From the NCBI RefSeq assembly GCF_000732625.1, contig NZ_JPJI01000003.1:1-64000 (forward strand): a stretch of DNA of 64,000 bases. The letters are read 5' to 3'. This document shows positions 51,667 through 58,836 of this stretch, in pieces; the first letter of the stretch is position 1; each line of letters opens with the position of its first letter. The notes beneath the pieces were generated by a model, which worked only from the letters and a program-made list of their open reading frames with translations, searched no databases and was not told the DNA's origin. Made by a program: the position numbers and the translations under genes. Source of the DNA: Nonlabens ulvanivorans (GTDB lineage: Bacteria > Bacteroidota > Bacteroidia > Flavobacteriales > Flavobacteriaceae).

Positions 51667-52594
51667 TGCGTTGAATTTTTGAAGCAATTAAGTACAGTAC
51701 AGCCATACGCACGGCTACACCATTTTCTACTTGATTTAATATTATAGCCTGGTCAGAATCTGCTACATCACTGGTAATCTCTACACCTCTATTTATAGGG
51801 CCTGGATGCATGATGACGATCTTCTTTTTAAGACTATCCAGCAACTCTTTATTCACTCCATATTGTTGTACATACTCACGTACACTAGGGAAATAAGATA
51901 TATCCATACGCTCGTTTTGAACACGTAACATGTTTGCCACATCACACCATTCTAGTGCCTTGCGTAGATTATACTCTACCTTAACACCTAGCGAGGCTAT
52001 ATGAGTAGGGATCAAAGTGGCCGGACCACATACCATGACTTCGGCACCTAGTTTTTGAAGACAGTAAATATTTGAAAGTGCGACACGACTGTGTAAAATA
52101 TCACCTACGATTACAACCTTCTTACCTTCTAACGTGCCTAGTTTTTCTCTTATACTATAAGAATCGAGTAAAGCCTGTGTAGGATGCTCATGGGCACCAT
52201 CACCAGCGTTTACTATACGTGCATCGACATGTTTAGATAAAAACACACCTGCACCAGGATTAGGATGACGCATTACCACGATATCCACCTTCATGGCTAG
52301 AATATTATTAACAGTGTCGACCAGCGTTTCTCCTTTTTTTACAGAGCTTTGCGCTGCGCTAAAGTTGATGACATCTGCACTGAGACGTTTTTCTGCAAGT
52401 TCAAAGGATAGTTTAGTTCTGGTAGAGTTTTCAAAAAACAAATTAGCAATGGTGATGTCTCTAAGCGACGGCACCTTTTTAATAGGCCTATTAATCACTT
52501 CTTTAAACTGATCTGCAGTGGTATGAATAAGTTGGATATCCTCTTTAGTGAGGTCTTTTATTCCTAATAAATGGTCCACACTTAATTCACTCAT
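51659..52594 (-). CDS. pyrB: Aspartate carbamoyltransferase catalytic subunit
   Basis: The 311-residue enzyme joins carbamoyl phosphate and aspartate in pyrimidine synthesis. The carbamoyl-phosphate motif F-E-N-S-T-R-T-K-L near 54-62, H-P-N-P-G near 109-113, the H-P-T-Q-A-L-L-D motif near 137-144, and the M-H-P-G-P-I-N-R-G-V near 265-274 are all present. No regulatory PyrI subunit is nearby. It starts where pyrR stops (1-bp overlap) and overlaps the STAS-like gene by 8 bp, so it is translationally coupled in a pyrR-pyrB-STAS-rnz operon. Confidence 0.97.
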   Translation of the reverse strand: MSELSVDHLLGIKDLTKEDIQLIHTTADQFKEVINRPIKKVPSLRDITIANLFFENSTRTKLSFELAEKRLSADVINFSAAQSSVKKGETLVDTVNNILAMKVDIVVMRHPNPGAGVFLSKHVDARIVNAGDGAHEHPTQALLDSYSIREKLGTLEGKKVVIVGDILHSRVALSNIYCLQKLGAEVMVCGPATLIPTHIASLGVKVEYNLRKALEWCDVANMLRVQNERMDISYFPSVREYVQQYGVNKELLDSLKKKIVIMHPGPINRGVEITSDVADSDQAIILNQVENGVAVRMAVLYLIASKIQRND

Positions 52595-53139
52595 TAGTTT
52601 TCATTTTTTAATAGGTAAACGGCATCTTCACCAGCATTTTCTGTCCACATTACTTTTACCTTTTGATCACCTATCGCATCTACTTGTCGACCATTATAAT
52701 CTGGTTGAATAGGTAAATGCCTTGAGAACCTGCGATCGATAAGAGTTAATAACTCAATAGAAGCTGGTCTACCAAAGGACTGTAATGCAGTAAGTGCAGC
52801 TCTTATACTGCGACCAGTATAAAGTACATCATCTACTATAACGACCTTTTTACCTTCTACTAAAAATTGTATGTCTGTAGAATTTGCCTTGAGTGGCTCT
52901 TCACCACGACGGAAATCATCTCTATAGAACGTAATATCTAGTAAACCTGTGTTTAACTCCTTAATACCATAATGCTCTTGTAGCATAACGGATAATCTAT
53001 TTAATAAAAATCTACCTCTAGGTTGTAGACCTATAAGTGCTGTATTTTCAAAACGATTATGATTTTCAATTAATTGGCAAGCCAGTCTGTGAAGAATAAT
53101 ATCCAGTTCTTGCGCGTTGAGAAGTAATTTTTGACTCAT
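52594..53139 (-). CDS. pyrR: Bifunctional PyrR: pyr regulator/uracil phosphoribosyltransferase
   Basis: The product has 181 residues from the ATG at 53139; an earlier Met would put the promoter inside the gene. The PRPP motif V-V-I-V-D-D-V-L-Y-T-G-R-S near 98-110 is typical, and N-terminal R-L-A-C-Q-L-I-E-N near 17-25 matches PyrR. In Firmicutes PyrR attenuates pyr operons by binding leader RNA; here the leader is only about 20-25 nt after the -7 element (53160-53167), too short for that hairpin, so it may act mainly as an enzyme or by another route. Confidence 0.9.
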   Translation of the reverse strand: MSQKLLLNAQELDIILHRLACQLIENHNRFENTALIGLQPRGRFLLNRLSVMLQEHYGIKELNTGLLDITFYRDDFRRGEEPLKANSTDIQFLVEGKKVVIVDDVLYTGRSIRAALTALQSFGRPASIELLTLIDRRFSRHLPIQPDYNGRQVDAIGDQKVKVMWTENAGEDAVYLLKNEN

Positions 53140-53159
53140 TAATTGCTGCTGCTTAAAAG

Positions 53160-53167
53160 CAAAGATA
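53160..53167 (-). promoter_or_regulatory. -7 element of the pyrR-pyrB operon
   Basis: TATCTTTG on the minus strand, 20 bp before the pyrR ATG, a perfect Bacteroidota -7 match. The short distance argues against a long attenuator leader. The -33 match is weak. Confidence 0.65.
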
Positions 53168-53251
53168 CACTTAAAAAGAAAAACTAGGAACATAAAATGG
53201 TCCTATTGATTGTATCCTGAAAACAGACTCCTATCCTCGCATCTTGAGCAT

Positions 53252-53284
53252 AAAAAAATCCCTTGTCTAACAGACAAGGGATTT
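53252..53284 (-). terminator. rpsA terminator
   Basis: AAATCCCTTGTCT, loop AAC, AGACAAGGGATTT; on the minus strand a T-run follows, 24 bp after the rpsA stop. It separates rpsA from pyrR. Confidence 0.92.
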
Positions 53285-53308
53285 ATTAAATATACTAGAA
53301 GTAAAAGA

Positions 53309-55168
53309 TTACTCTTCTTCAGTAGACGCTGCTGGAGCTGCTACTTTACCTTCCATACGATCTTTAAGAGCTTGAAGCTTAGAGTTTGCATCACCTAATG
53401 TAGGCTTATCAGTTGACTCTTGAGATTTTGCAGCTGCCTGCTTAACAATCTTAGCTTCTTCTTCTTTATGGATAACCATGTGAGAAGCAACTACTCTCTT
53501 AAATTCTTTATTGAATTCGATGATCTGGATTTGAGCAGACTCACCTTTCTTCAATTTAGTACCATCTTCTTTTTCTAAGTGACGAGTTGGAATGAAAGCA
53601 GTGATGTCTTCATTAAATTCAACTACTGCACCTTTATCAACCATATCAGTAATAGTAACGTCGTGAGTTGTTCCTATTCCAAATTCAGCCTCATACTTAT
53701 CCCATGGGTTATCCATAGTTTGTTTGTGACCTAGTGATAATTTACGTCCTTCTACATCTAATTCAAGAACAACTATATCTAGTTTATCTCCAACTGCGCA
53801 GAATTCGCTTGGATGCTTGATCTTCTTAGTCCATGATAAGTCAGAGATGTAGATTAATCCATCTACTCCTTCTTCTAACTCAACAAATACACCAAAGTTT
53901 GTGAAGTTTCTTACCACACCAGTGTGACGAGAACCTACAGGATACTTAGTAGTAATGTCTGTCCATGGATCTGGGTGAAGTTGCTTCATACCTAGAGACA
54001 TCTTACGATCTTCTCTATCAATAGTAAGAACTTGTGCATCAACCGTATCTCCTACTTTTACAAAGTCACCAGCACTTCTTAAGTGTGTAGACCATGACAT
54101 TTCAGAAACGTGGATCAATCCTTCAACACCTTCTTCGATTTCAACAAAAGCACCATAGTCAGCAATAACGACTACTTTACCTTTTACGTTGTCACCTGGC
54201 TTGATCTTGTCAGATAGAGCTTCCCATGGGTGTGGCTCTAATTGCTTAAGACCTAACTGGATACGAGACTTATCTTCATCAAAGTCTAGGATTACTACGT
54301 TAAGTGTTTGATCTAGTTCTACAACCTCATTAGGGTGGTTGATACGTGACCAAGAAAGGTCTGTAATGTGAACTAATCCATCTACACCACCTAGATCTAC
54401 AAATACACCATAAGAAGTAATGTTTTTCACAACACCTTCTAGTACTTGTCCTTTTTCTAGACGAGAGATAATTTCTTTTTTCTGCTCTTCAATATCTGCT
54501 TCAATAAGAGCTTTGTGAGATACTACTACGTTTTTAAATTCGTGGTTGATTTTCACAACCTTAAATTCCATAGTCTTATCAACATAAGCGTCATAATCAC
54601 GGATAGGCTTCACATCAATTTGTGAACCTGGTAAGAATGCCTCAATACCGAATACGTCTACAATCATACCACCTTTAGTACGACATTTTACGTAACCGTT
54701 AACGATTTCTCCTGTATCGTGTGCATTGTTAACGCGTTCCCAAGCCTTGATAAGACGTGCCTTACGGTGAGAAAGAACTAATTGTCCTGTCGCATCTTCA
54801 CGTACATCTACAAGAACCTCAACTTTATCACCTTCTTTAAGGTTTGGGTTGTAACGGAACTCATTTAAAGAGATAACACCTTCAGACTTTGCGTTAATGT
54901 CTATAATTGCATCGCGATCTGTGATCTTGATAACAACACCAGTCATTACATCATTATCGATAGTGTCTACAAAGTTATCTTCTACAAGCTTTTCAAAAGC
55001 TTTCAATTGATCTTCATCAACTTTTTCGATTCCTTCGCTGTAACGTTCCCAATCAAACGTATCTAAAAATTCAGTTGGGTTAGTTTGTTGTGCTGTAGCG
55101 GTTGGTGCAGTGTGCGCCTGTGTTTCTTCAGTAGAAACTTCTGCTACTTTTTTGTTGTCTTCAGCCAT
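53309..55168 (-). CDS. rpsA: 30S ribosomal protein S1
   Basis: The 619-residue protein carries six S1 (OB-fold) domains; five or six V-x-G-x-V-x-x-I/F...G-x-F/V-V repeats are visible, for example G-V-V-K-N-I-T-S-Y-G-V-F-V-D-L near 258-272 and R-N-F-T-N-F-G-V-F-V-E-L-E-E-G-V near 420-435. S1 recruits mRNA to the 30S subunit, important here because Shine-Dalgarno sites are rare. It has an acidic, Thr/Ala/Glu-rich N-terminal tail (1-40). A TACTTTTG -7 element at 55290-55297 gives a leader of over 100 nt, consistent with S1 autoregulation (inference). The terminator is at 53252-53284. Confidence 0.97.
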   Translation of the reverse strand: MAEDNKKVAEVSTEETQAHTAPTATAQQTNPTEFLDTFDWERYSEGIEKVDEDQLKAFEKLVEDNFVDTIDNDVMTGVVIKITDRDAIIDINAKSEGVISLNEFRYNPNLKEGDKVEVLVDVREDATGQLVLSHRKARLIKAWERVNNAHDTGEIVNGYVKCRTKGGMIVDVFGIEAFLPGSQIDVKPIRDYDAYVDKTMEFKVVKINHEFKNVVVSHKALIEADIEEQKKEIISRLEKGQVLEGVVKNITSYGVFVDLGGVDGLVHITDLSWSRINHPNEVVELDQTLNVVILDFDEDKSRIQLGLKQLEPHPWEALSDKIKPGDNVKGKVVVIADYGAFVEIEEGVEGLIHVSEMSWSTHLRSAGDFVKVGDTVDAQVLTIDREDRKMSLGMKQLHPDPWTDITTKYPVGSRHTGVVRNFTNFGVFVELEEGVDGLIYISDLSWTKKIKHPSEFCAVGDKLDIVVLELDVEGRKLSLGHKQTMDNPWDKYEAEFGIGTTHDVTITDMVDKGAVVEFNEDITAFIPTRHLEKEDGTKLKKGESAQIQIIEFNKEFKRVVASHMVIHKEEEAKIVKQAAAKSQESTDKPTLGDANSKLQALKDRMEGKVAAPAASTEEE

Positions 55169-55365
55169 GTTTGTTTGCTGATTAAAATTTGTATTCTAAA
55201 AAGGCGTGGAAACTAATAGAACTTTTTTAGAAGAATTATTTATAAAGTTTTGATTCCCAATCGGTTTCCTTATTCTCGATTTGGGTTTGCAAAAGTACAA
55301 TACTTTTTAATAAAATCATAGCCCTTTTTAGATCTAATTATCTGTGTGTGATGCTTGTTGTTCTA

Positions 55366-55379
55366 GCTTTCGCGAAAGC
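55366..55379. repeat. Dispersed palindrome copy, GCTTTCGCGAAAGC
   Basis: Perfect core (A and G flanks) in the divergent gap upstream of rpsA. Confidence 0.95.
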
Positions 55380-55550
55380 GTAATGTATATCTGTAGTCTA
55401 GACAGTTACCTATCATAGGCTCAATCAATAGTATCTTTTACTCATTCCTATTTGAATTTACAGAAATTCAACCTTACATTCGCCCACCCAAATATTGAAA
55501 AATATAAATCATCGTGTTATTAAATGAAAATTTAACGACAGATGCTCAGT

Positions 55551-55621
55551 AACCTCGCAGATTGGACCATGAGAAGACTTATAAGCCAAAAGTACTTTTC
55601 ATTATCTGCGAGGTTTTTTTA
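55551..55621 (+). ncRNA. Candidate small RNA or attenuator: hairpin with a 41-nt loop and a T-run
   Basis: AACCTCGCAGAT (55551-55562) pairs perfectly with ATCTGCGAGGTT (55604-55615), followed by a run of T to about 55620. No plus-strand protein gene lies upstream, so the T-run ends a transcript that starts inside the gap: either a small RNA or a leader of the DUF1801 gene. I do not recognise a known RNA family (not 6S, SRP or tmRNA). Confidence 0.4.
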
Positions 55622-55667
55622 ATACTCTTAAATAATCGTATTATTGATAAAACCATTGATACTGATT

Positions 55668-56126
55668 ATGACCTCAAAAGCCACTACTACACAAGAATAT
55701 ATCGATCAGCTTCCTGAAGACCGTAAAAAGCCTATTTCTGACTTGAGAAGTGTTATTCTTAAAAATATGCCGGCAGAATTAGAAGAAGGTATGTTATATG
55801 GTATGTTAGGTTATTATGTACCTCAATCGGTTTATGAACCAGGATATCATGTAGGTAAGGACTATTCACCATTACCATTTATTAATGTTGCTTCACAAAA
55901 GAATTTTATAGCACTGTATCACTCTGGAATTTATGCTCATCCACCTCTAATGGAATGGTTCAAAGAGCAATACCCAAAACACTCTAAGTATAAACTAGAT
56001 ATGGGAAAAAGCTGTATCCGTTTTAAAAAGGTGAATGATATTCCGCTAGAGTTGATTGCAGAGTTGTGTACTAAAATGAGTGTTGATCAATGGATTGGGA
56101 TTTATGAAGAGAACATCAAGAAGTAA
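55668..56126 (+). CDS. DUF1801 domain protein
   Basis: The product has 152 residues from the ATG at 55668; an upstream TTG would add eight non-conserved residues. The DUF1801 pattern is visible: E-Y-I-D-Q-L-P-E-D-R-K-K near 8-20, L-R-S-V-I-L-K-N-M-P-A near 25-35, and a core with M-L-G-Y-Y-V-P near 47-53. The cytoplasmic fold is SCP2-like or YdhG-like; no reaction is known. The TM-protein gene starts 3 bp after it, so they are probably co-transcribed. Confidence 0.88.
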   Translation: MTSKATTTQEYIDQLPEDRKKPISDLRSVILKNMPAELEEGMLYGMLGYYVPQSVYEPGYHVGKDYSPLPFINVASQKNFIALYHSGIYAHPPLMEWFKEQYPKHSKYKLDMGKSCIRFKKVNDIPLELIAELCTKMSVDQWIGIYEENIKK

Positions 56127-56129
56127 ATA

Positions 56130-56645
56130 ATGAAAAAAGGGAAAGAAGATAAAATTCCTAAACCATTACTTGTTATTAATAACTTCATACTAGTTATTGG
56201 TAGTATCGCTGTTATAGTTGGGCTTTTACTTTTTGTTAAATACATGATTGAATTAGATGATAAATACAACTCTAATGCGACCGCATTAATTCATAAAAAC
56301 ATCAATAATGAAGTAATTTCATGCGAAATACCTAATGGGACCTATAAAACCATTTATGATAAACAATTTTCTGATTATCCAGAATTTATCTTTGAAATAA
56401 CTGATGATAGTTTGTTTACTGAAGAGCAACGTTTTAAAATAGAGCGTTCTGAGTATGGTACTTTTAGCATCGAATATCCAGAAATCAATCAAGATTCACT
56501 AACAGATTTTCAAAAAACATTACACAACTATAGCAAAGACAATTTCTATAGAATTACAACTTGTAATGGAAACTATTATAAATTTGAAAACATGGTAAAT
56601 TTACATATAACTATTTCTACTGGCACTTTTATAAAGTTGAATTAA
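56130..56645 (+). CDS. Single-pass membrane protein, unknown
   Basis: The product has 171 residues. One membrane segment (about 14-38: V-I-N-N-F-I-L-V-I-G-S-I-A-V-I-V-G-L) is followed by a ~130-residue outside domain, rich in Tyr, Asn and Asp (for example E-Y-G-T-F-S-I-E-Y near 108-116), with no family motif. It ends near the ATTCC/GGAAT hairpin elements and is convergent with cmk. Co-transcribed with the DUF1801 gene. Function unknown. Confidence 0.6.
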   Translation: MKKGKEDKIPKPLLVINNFILVIGSIAVIVGLLLFVKYMIELDDKYNSNATALIHKNINNEVISCEIPNGTYKTIYDKQFSDYPEFIFEITDDSLFTEEQRFKIERSEYGTFSIEYPEINQDSLTDFQKTLHNYSKDNFYRITTCNGNYYKFENMVNLHITISTGTFIKLN

Positions 56646-56669
56646 ATATTATTGAGGATTCATGTGCAG

Positions 56670-56690
56670 ATTCCGCATCAAGTGCGGAAT
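56670..56690. repeat. Small ATTCC/GGAAT hairpin element
   Basis: ATTCCGCA / TGCGGAAT around loop TCAAG, preceded by GCAG and followed by AACA; a member of the same family as 50359-50379 and 56729-56750. Convergent gap before cmk. Confidence 0.7.
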
Positions 56691-56728
56691 AACATGGTTT
56701 TAATAATCTAATCGGTTAAACAAAGCAG

Positions 56729-56750
56729 ATTCCTTCGTTGCTCTCGGAAT
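56729..56750. repeat. Small ATTCC/GGAAT hairpin element (degenerate stem)
   Basis: ATTCC ... GGAAT with a longer loop, flanked by GCAG and GACA as in the other copies; 38 bp after the previous one. Confidence 0.6.
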
Positions 56751-56762
56751 GACATTATTTAA

Positions 56763-57452
56763 CTATCGCTTCGCCTCTTCAGCCCATTGAACCAGTTGTT
56801 CAAACTGCTGTTCTCTGTTCATCTCGCTAGTGTCTAATAATTTTGCGTCTGCTGTTTGTGTTAGCGGACTATCTTCCCTTGTAGAATCGATATGATCACG
56901 TTCTATGACATTCTTAAGAACTTCTTCATAAACAACCTCATCACCACGACCTATAAGTTCATCATAACGTCGCTGCGCACGCACTTCTGGTGCTGCGGTC
57001 ATAAATACTTTAAGTTCTGCATCTGGGAAAACAACGGTTCCTATATCACGACCATCCATGACCACACCTTTTTCTTTTCCCATTTCTTGTTGTTGTGCAA
57101 CCAGTTTAGCACGAACTTCAGATACCGATGCTACTAAACTTACTATAGAGCTTACCTCGAGTGTGCGTATTTGCTTTTCAATGTTTTTACCATTTAAATA
57201 AACATCTGCGCGATCTGTTTCTTCATTGCGTTGGAATGATACCTTAATTTTATCTAAGGAATCGATAAGTTCTTGTGCATGCAGTTGATTATCTCGGTAG
57301 ATGTTTTCGCTTAAAGCGTAATAAGAAATAGCTCTATACATGGCACCTGTATCTACATAAATGTACTTTAATCGCTGCGCAAGTTGTTTTGCAGCAGTAC
57401 TCTTACCGGTACTAGAATGTCCATCAATCGCTATCGTAATCTTATCACTCAT
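56763..57452 (-). CDS. cmk: Cytidylate kinase
   Basis: The 229-residue kinase phosphorylates CMP and dCMP to the diphosphates. Walker A I-D-G-H-S-S-T-G-K-S-T near 8-18, the substrate motif Y-V-D-T-G-A-M-Y-R-A near 31-40, and V-V-M-D-G-R-D-I-G-T-V-V-F-P-D-A near 129-144 are all present. Length is normal. Its start shares one base with the stop of porQ, an adjacency seen in several Bacteroidota. The product acts in the cytoplasm. Confidence 0.96.
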   Translation of the reverse strand: MSDKITIAIDGHSSTGKSTAAKQLAQRLKYIYVDTGAMYRAISYYALSENIYRDNQLHAQELIDSLDKIKVSFQRNEETDRADVYLNGKNIEKQIRTLEVSSIVSLVASVSEVRAKLVAQQQEMGKEKGVVMDGRDIGTVVFPDAELKVFMTAAPEVRAQRRYDELIGRGDEVVYEEVLKNVIERDHIDSTREDSPLTQTADAKLLDTSEMNREQQFEQLVQWAEEAKR

Positions 57453-58483
57453 TATTGTAAATTTATATTAACCCCAAAAAGGCTGGTATGTGACGCCAGT
57501 GTATATCGTGCATGTGTATAACTGAATCGCATTTTATTAATTTTTAAAGAGAATCCTGCACTTACACCAGAAAATGCTCTGGTGTCTTGAATACTCAACT
57601 CTTGTGCCCTGCGAAAATTATACCCAAGTCGCACTTGAAAGGCTTGTTCTGGAAAAATTTCTACTCCAAATACAGTATGACGCAATGCATTATTGAAAAA
57701 TCCTGGTTTATCTTCAATGACATTACCGTCTAGATCAGTTTGAGCATTGGCATCATTTGAGAAAGCAATATTCCATTGCTGTAAATTTTCTAAAGTCACG
57801 TGTAGACGTAGTGGTAGGTTTCTCATGTTATTTGAAAAACCTAATGCAACCTCTAATGGTAGTTTTTCATAAACCTCATTATAAGGTGTAAACTGCGTAC
57901 CGATGTTGCGCACGACTAAAGCTACTCTGATATCTTTATCTTCATTGTAGTACAGTGCACCAAAGTCAATCGCGCCACCTAATGAGGTATATTGCTCTAG
58001 CTTTGAAGAGATGACTTTTACATTTGCGCCTAGATAAATATCTGAAAACGGAATATTATAAGCATATCCAGCAGATATCGCTACTTCATTACCGCCAAAT
58101 TCACCTGTCGAAACTCCTTGCTCGTTGTAGCCATCAAAGGTTCCATAATCTAAATAAGTTACACCTACATGAAAAGTCTGTACATGTCGATCCCATGTGT
58201 AAGCATATGCTGCAGTACCATAATTAACATCACCTAGATAGTTAGCATAATTTACTTGTAACTGATTATCCATTTTAGGATTAATCGTCGCAGGATTAAA
58301 TATTCCAGAGGTAGGATCATAATCCACACCAGTGAGTACACGACCACCTAAAGCGGCCTGTTTTGTTCCTGCTGGTAGGTTGAGAAATTGGTACGTAGTT
58401 CTTCCTCCTATTTGCGCTTGCGCGAAAGCAGCAGACAAAATCAGCACCAATAAAATCGATAAATGGGATTGAGATCTTTTCAC
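57452..58483 (-). CDS. porQ: Type IX secretion system outer-membrane protein PorQ
   Basis: The product has 343 residues with a signal peptide (1-23, ending A-Q-A-Q). The mature N-terminus I-G-G-R-T-T-Y-Q-F-L-N-L-P-A-G-T-K near 24-41 and D-P-T-S-G-I-F-N-P-A-T near 56-66 are the PorQ signatures. The rest is a beta-barrel with aromatic girdle and a final I-N-L-Q. PorQ is part of the T9SS machinery needed to attach cargo; several cargo proteins with type A or B sorting domains are in this window. A near-palindrome variant (58426-58439) lies in its signal peptide. Overlaps cmk by 1 bp. Confidence 0.92.
   Translation of the reverse strand: MKRSQSHLSILLVLILSAAFAQAQIGGRTTYQFLNLPAGTKQAALGGRVLTGVDYDPTSGIFNPATINPKMDNQLQVNYANYLGDVNYGTAAYAYTWDRHVQTFHVGVTYLDYGTFDGYNEQGVSTGEFGGNEVAISAGYAYNIPFSDIYLGANVKVISSKLEQYTSLGGAIDFGALYYNEDKDIRVALVVRNIGTQFTPYNEVYEKLPLEVALGFSNNMRNLPLRLHVTLENLQQWNIAFSNDANAQTDLDGNVIEDKPGFFNNALRHTVFGVEIFPEQAFQVRLGYNFRRAQELSIQDTRAFSGVSAGFSLKINKMRFSYTHARYTLASHTSLFGVNINLQ
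58426..58439. repeat. Degenerate palindrome copy in the porQ signal peptide, GCTTGCGCGAAAGC
   Basis: One mismatch from the 14-mer core, in the porQ signal peptide (read A-F-A-Q-A). It sits midway between the perfect copies at 55366 and 61382, so it may be a decayed copy or reflect the codon bias of A-x-A signal peptides. Confidence 0.5.
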
Positions 58484-58836
58484 TTCTATTCTAACGACTG
58501 CAAGTTTAATTTATTTTTAAGCGTGTTGCTAGTTATTGAATAAGGAATTTTAGGAATAGTGGTCTTTTTAAATAGGTCGAGTTCTAATGGTATTGAACAG
58601 ATTTACTGAATTTTAACCTTTCCGACCATTGATCGCTGTCAATCGCTTTGCACACCTTTCCTATTCCTAGGAAAAGTGCTTGTCTTATTTTTTATAAAAG
58701 CTCGAATGTCAGGCTGAGCTTGTCGAAGTCGTTTTCCATAGCGTAAAGCCAACTACGACAAAATCTGATTGACAATTCAAAACAAAAAATCCCCAGCGCA
58801 AACTGAGGATTTTTAAATTTAAAATACTAAAACAAA
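58484..58836. other. 353-bp intergenic region between porQ and lon
   Basis: Contains ATGTCAGGCTGAGCTTGTCG at 58707-58726, followed by AAGTC; this resembles a short motif that recurs in many bacterial genomes. It also holds the lon terminator at 58784-58815. No small ORF is convincing. Confidence 0.6.
58784..58815 (-). terminator. lon terminator
   Basis: AAAAATCC-CCAG / CTGA-GGATTTTT with a small internal mismatch and T-run on the minus strand, 22 bp after the lon stop. Confidence 0.85.

Larger units (their letters stand above)
55169..55667. other. 499-bp divergent intergenic region between rpsA and the DUF1801 gene
   Basis: It holds the rpsA promoter and long leader (55169-55300), a palindrome copy (55366-55379), and a long-loop hairpin with a T-run (55551-55621). 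No convincing ORF; a 17-codon ATG reading inside the hairpin loop (55569) is probably chance. It is the longest non-coding stretch in the window. Confidence 0.7.

Noticed and set aside
53140-53193. Longer pyrR start
   Set aside because: The -7 element at 53160-53167 would lie inside the coding region and the extra residues are hydrophobic and unlike PyrR.
55569-55622. 17-codon leader peptide in the hairpin loop
   Set aside because: Short, no family, and ends in the T-run; likely chance.
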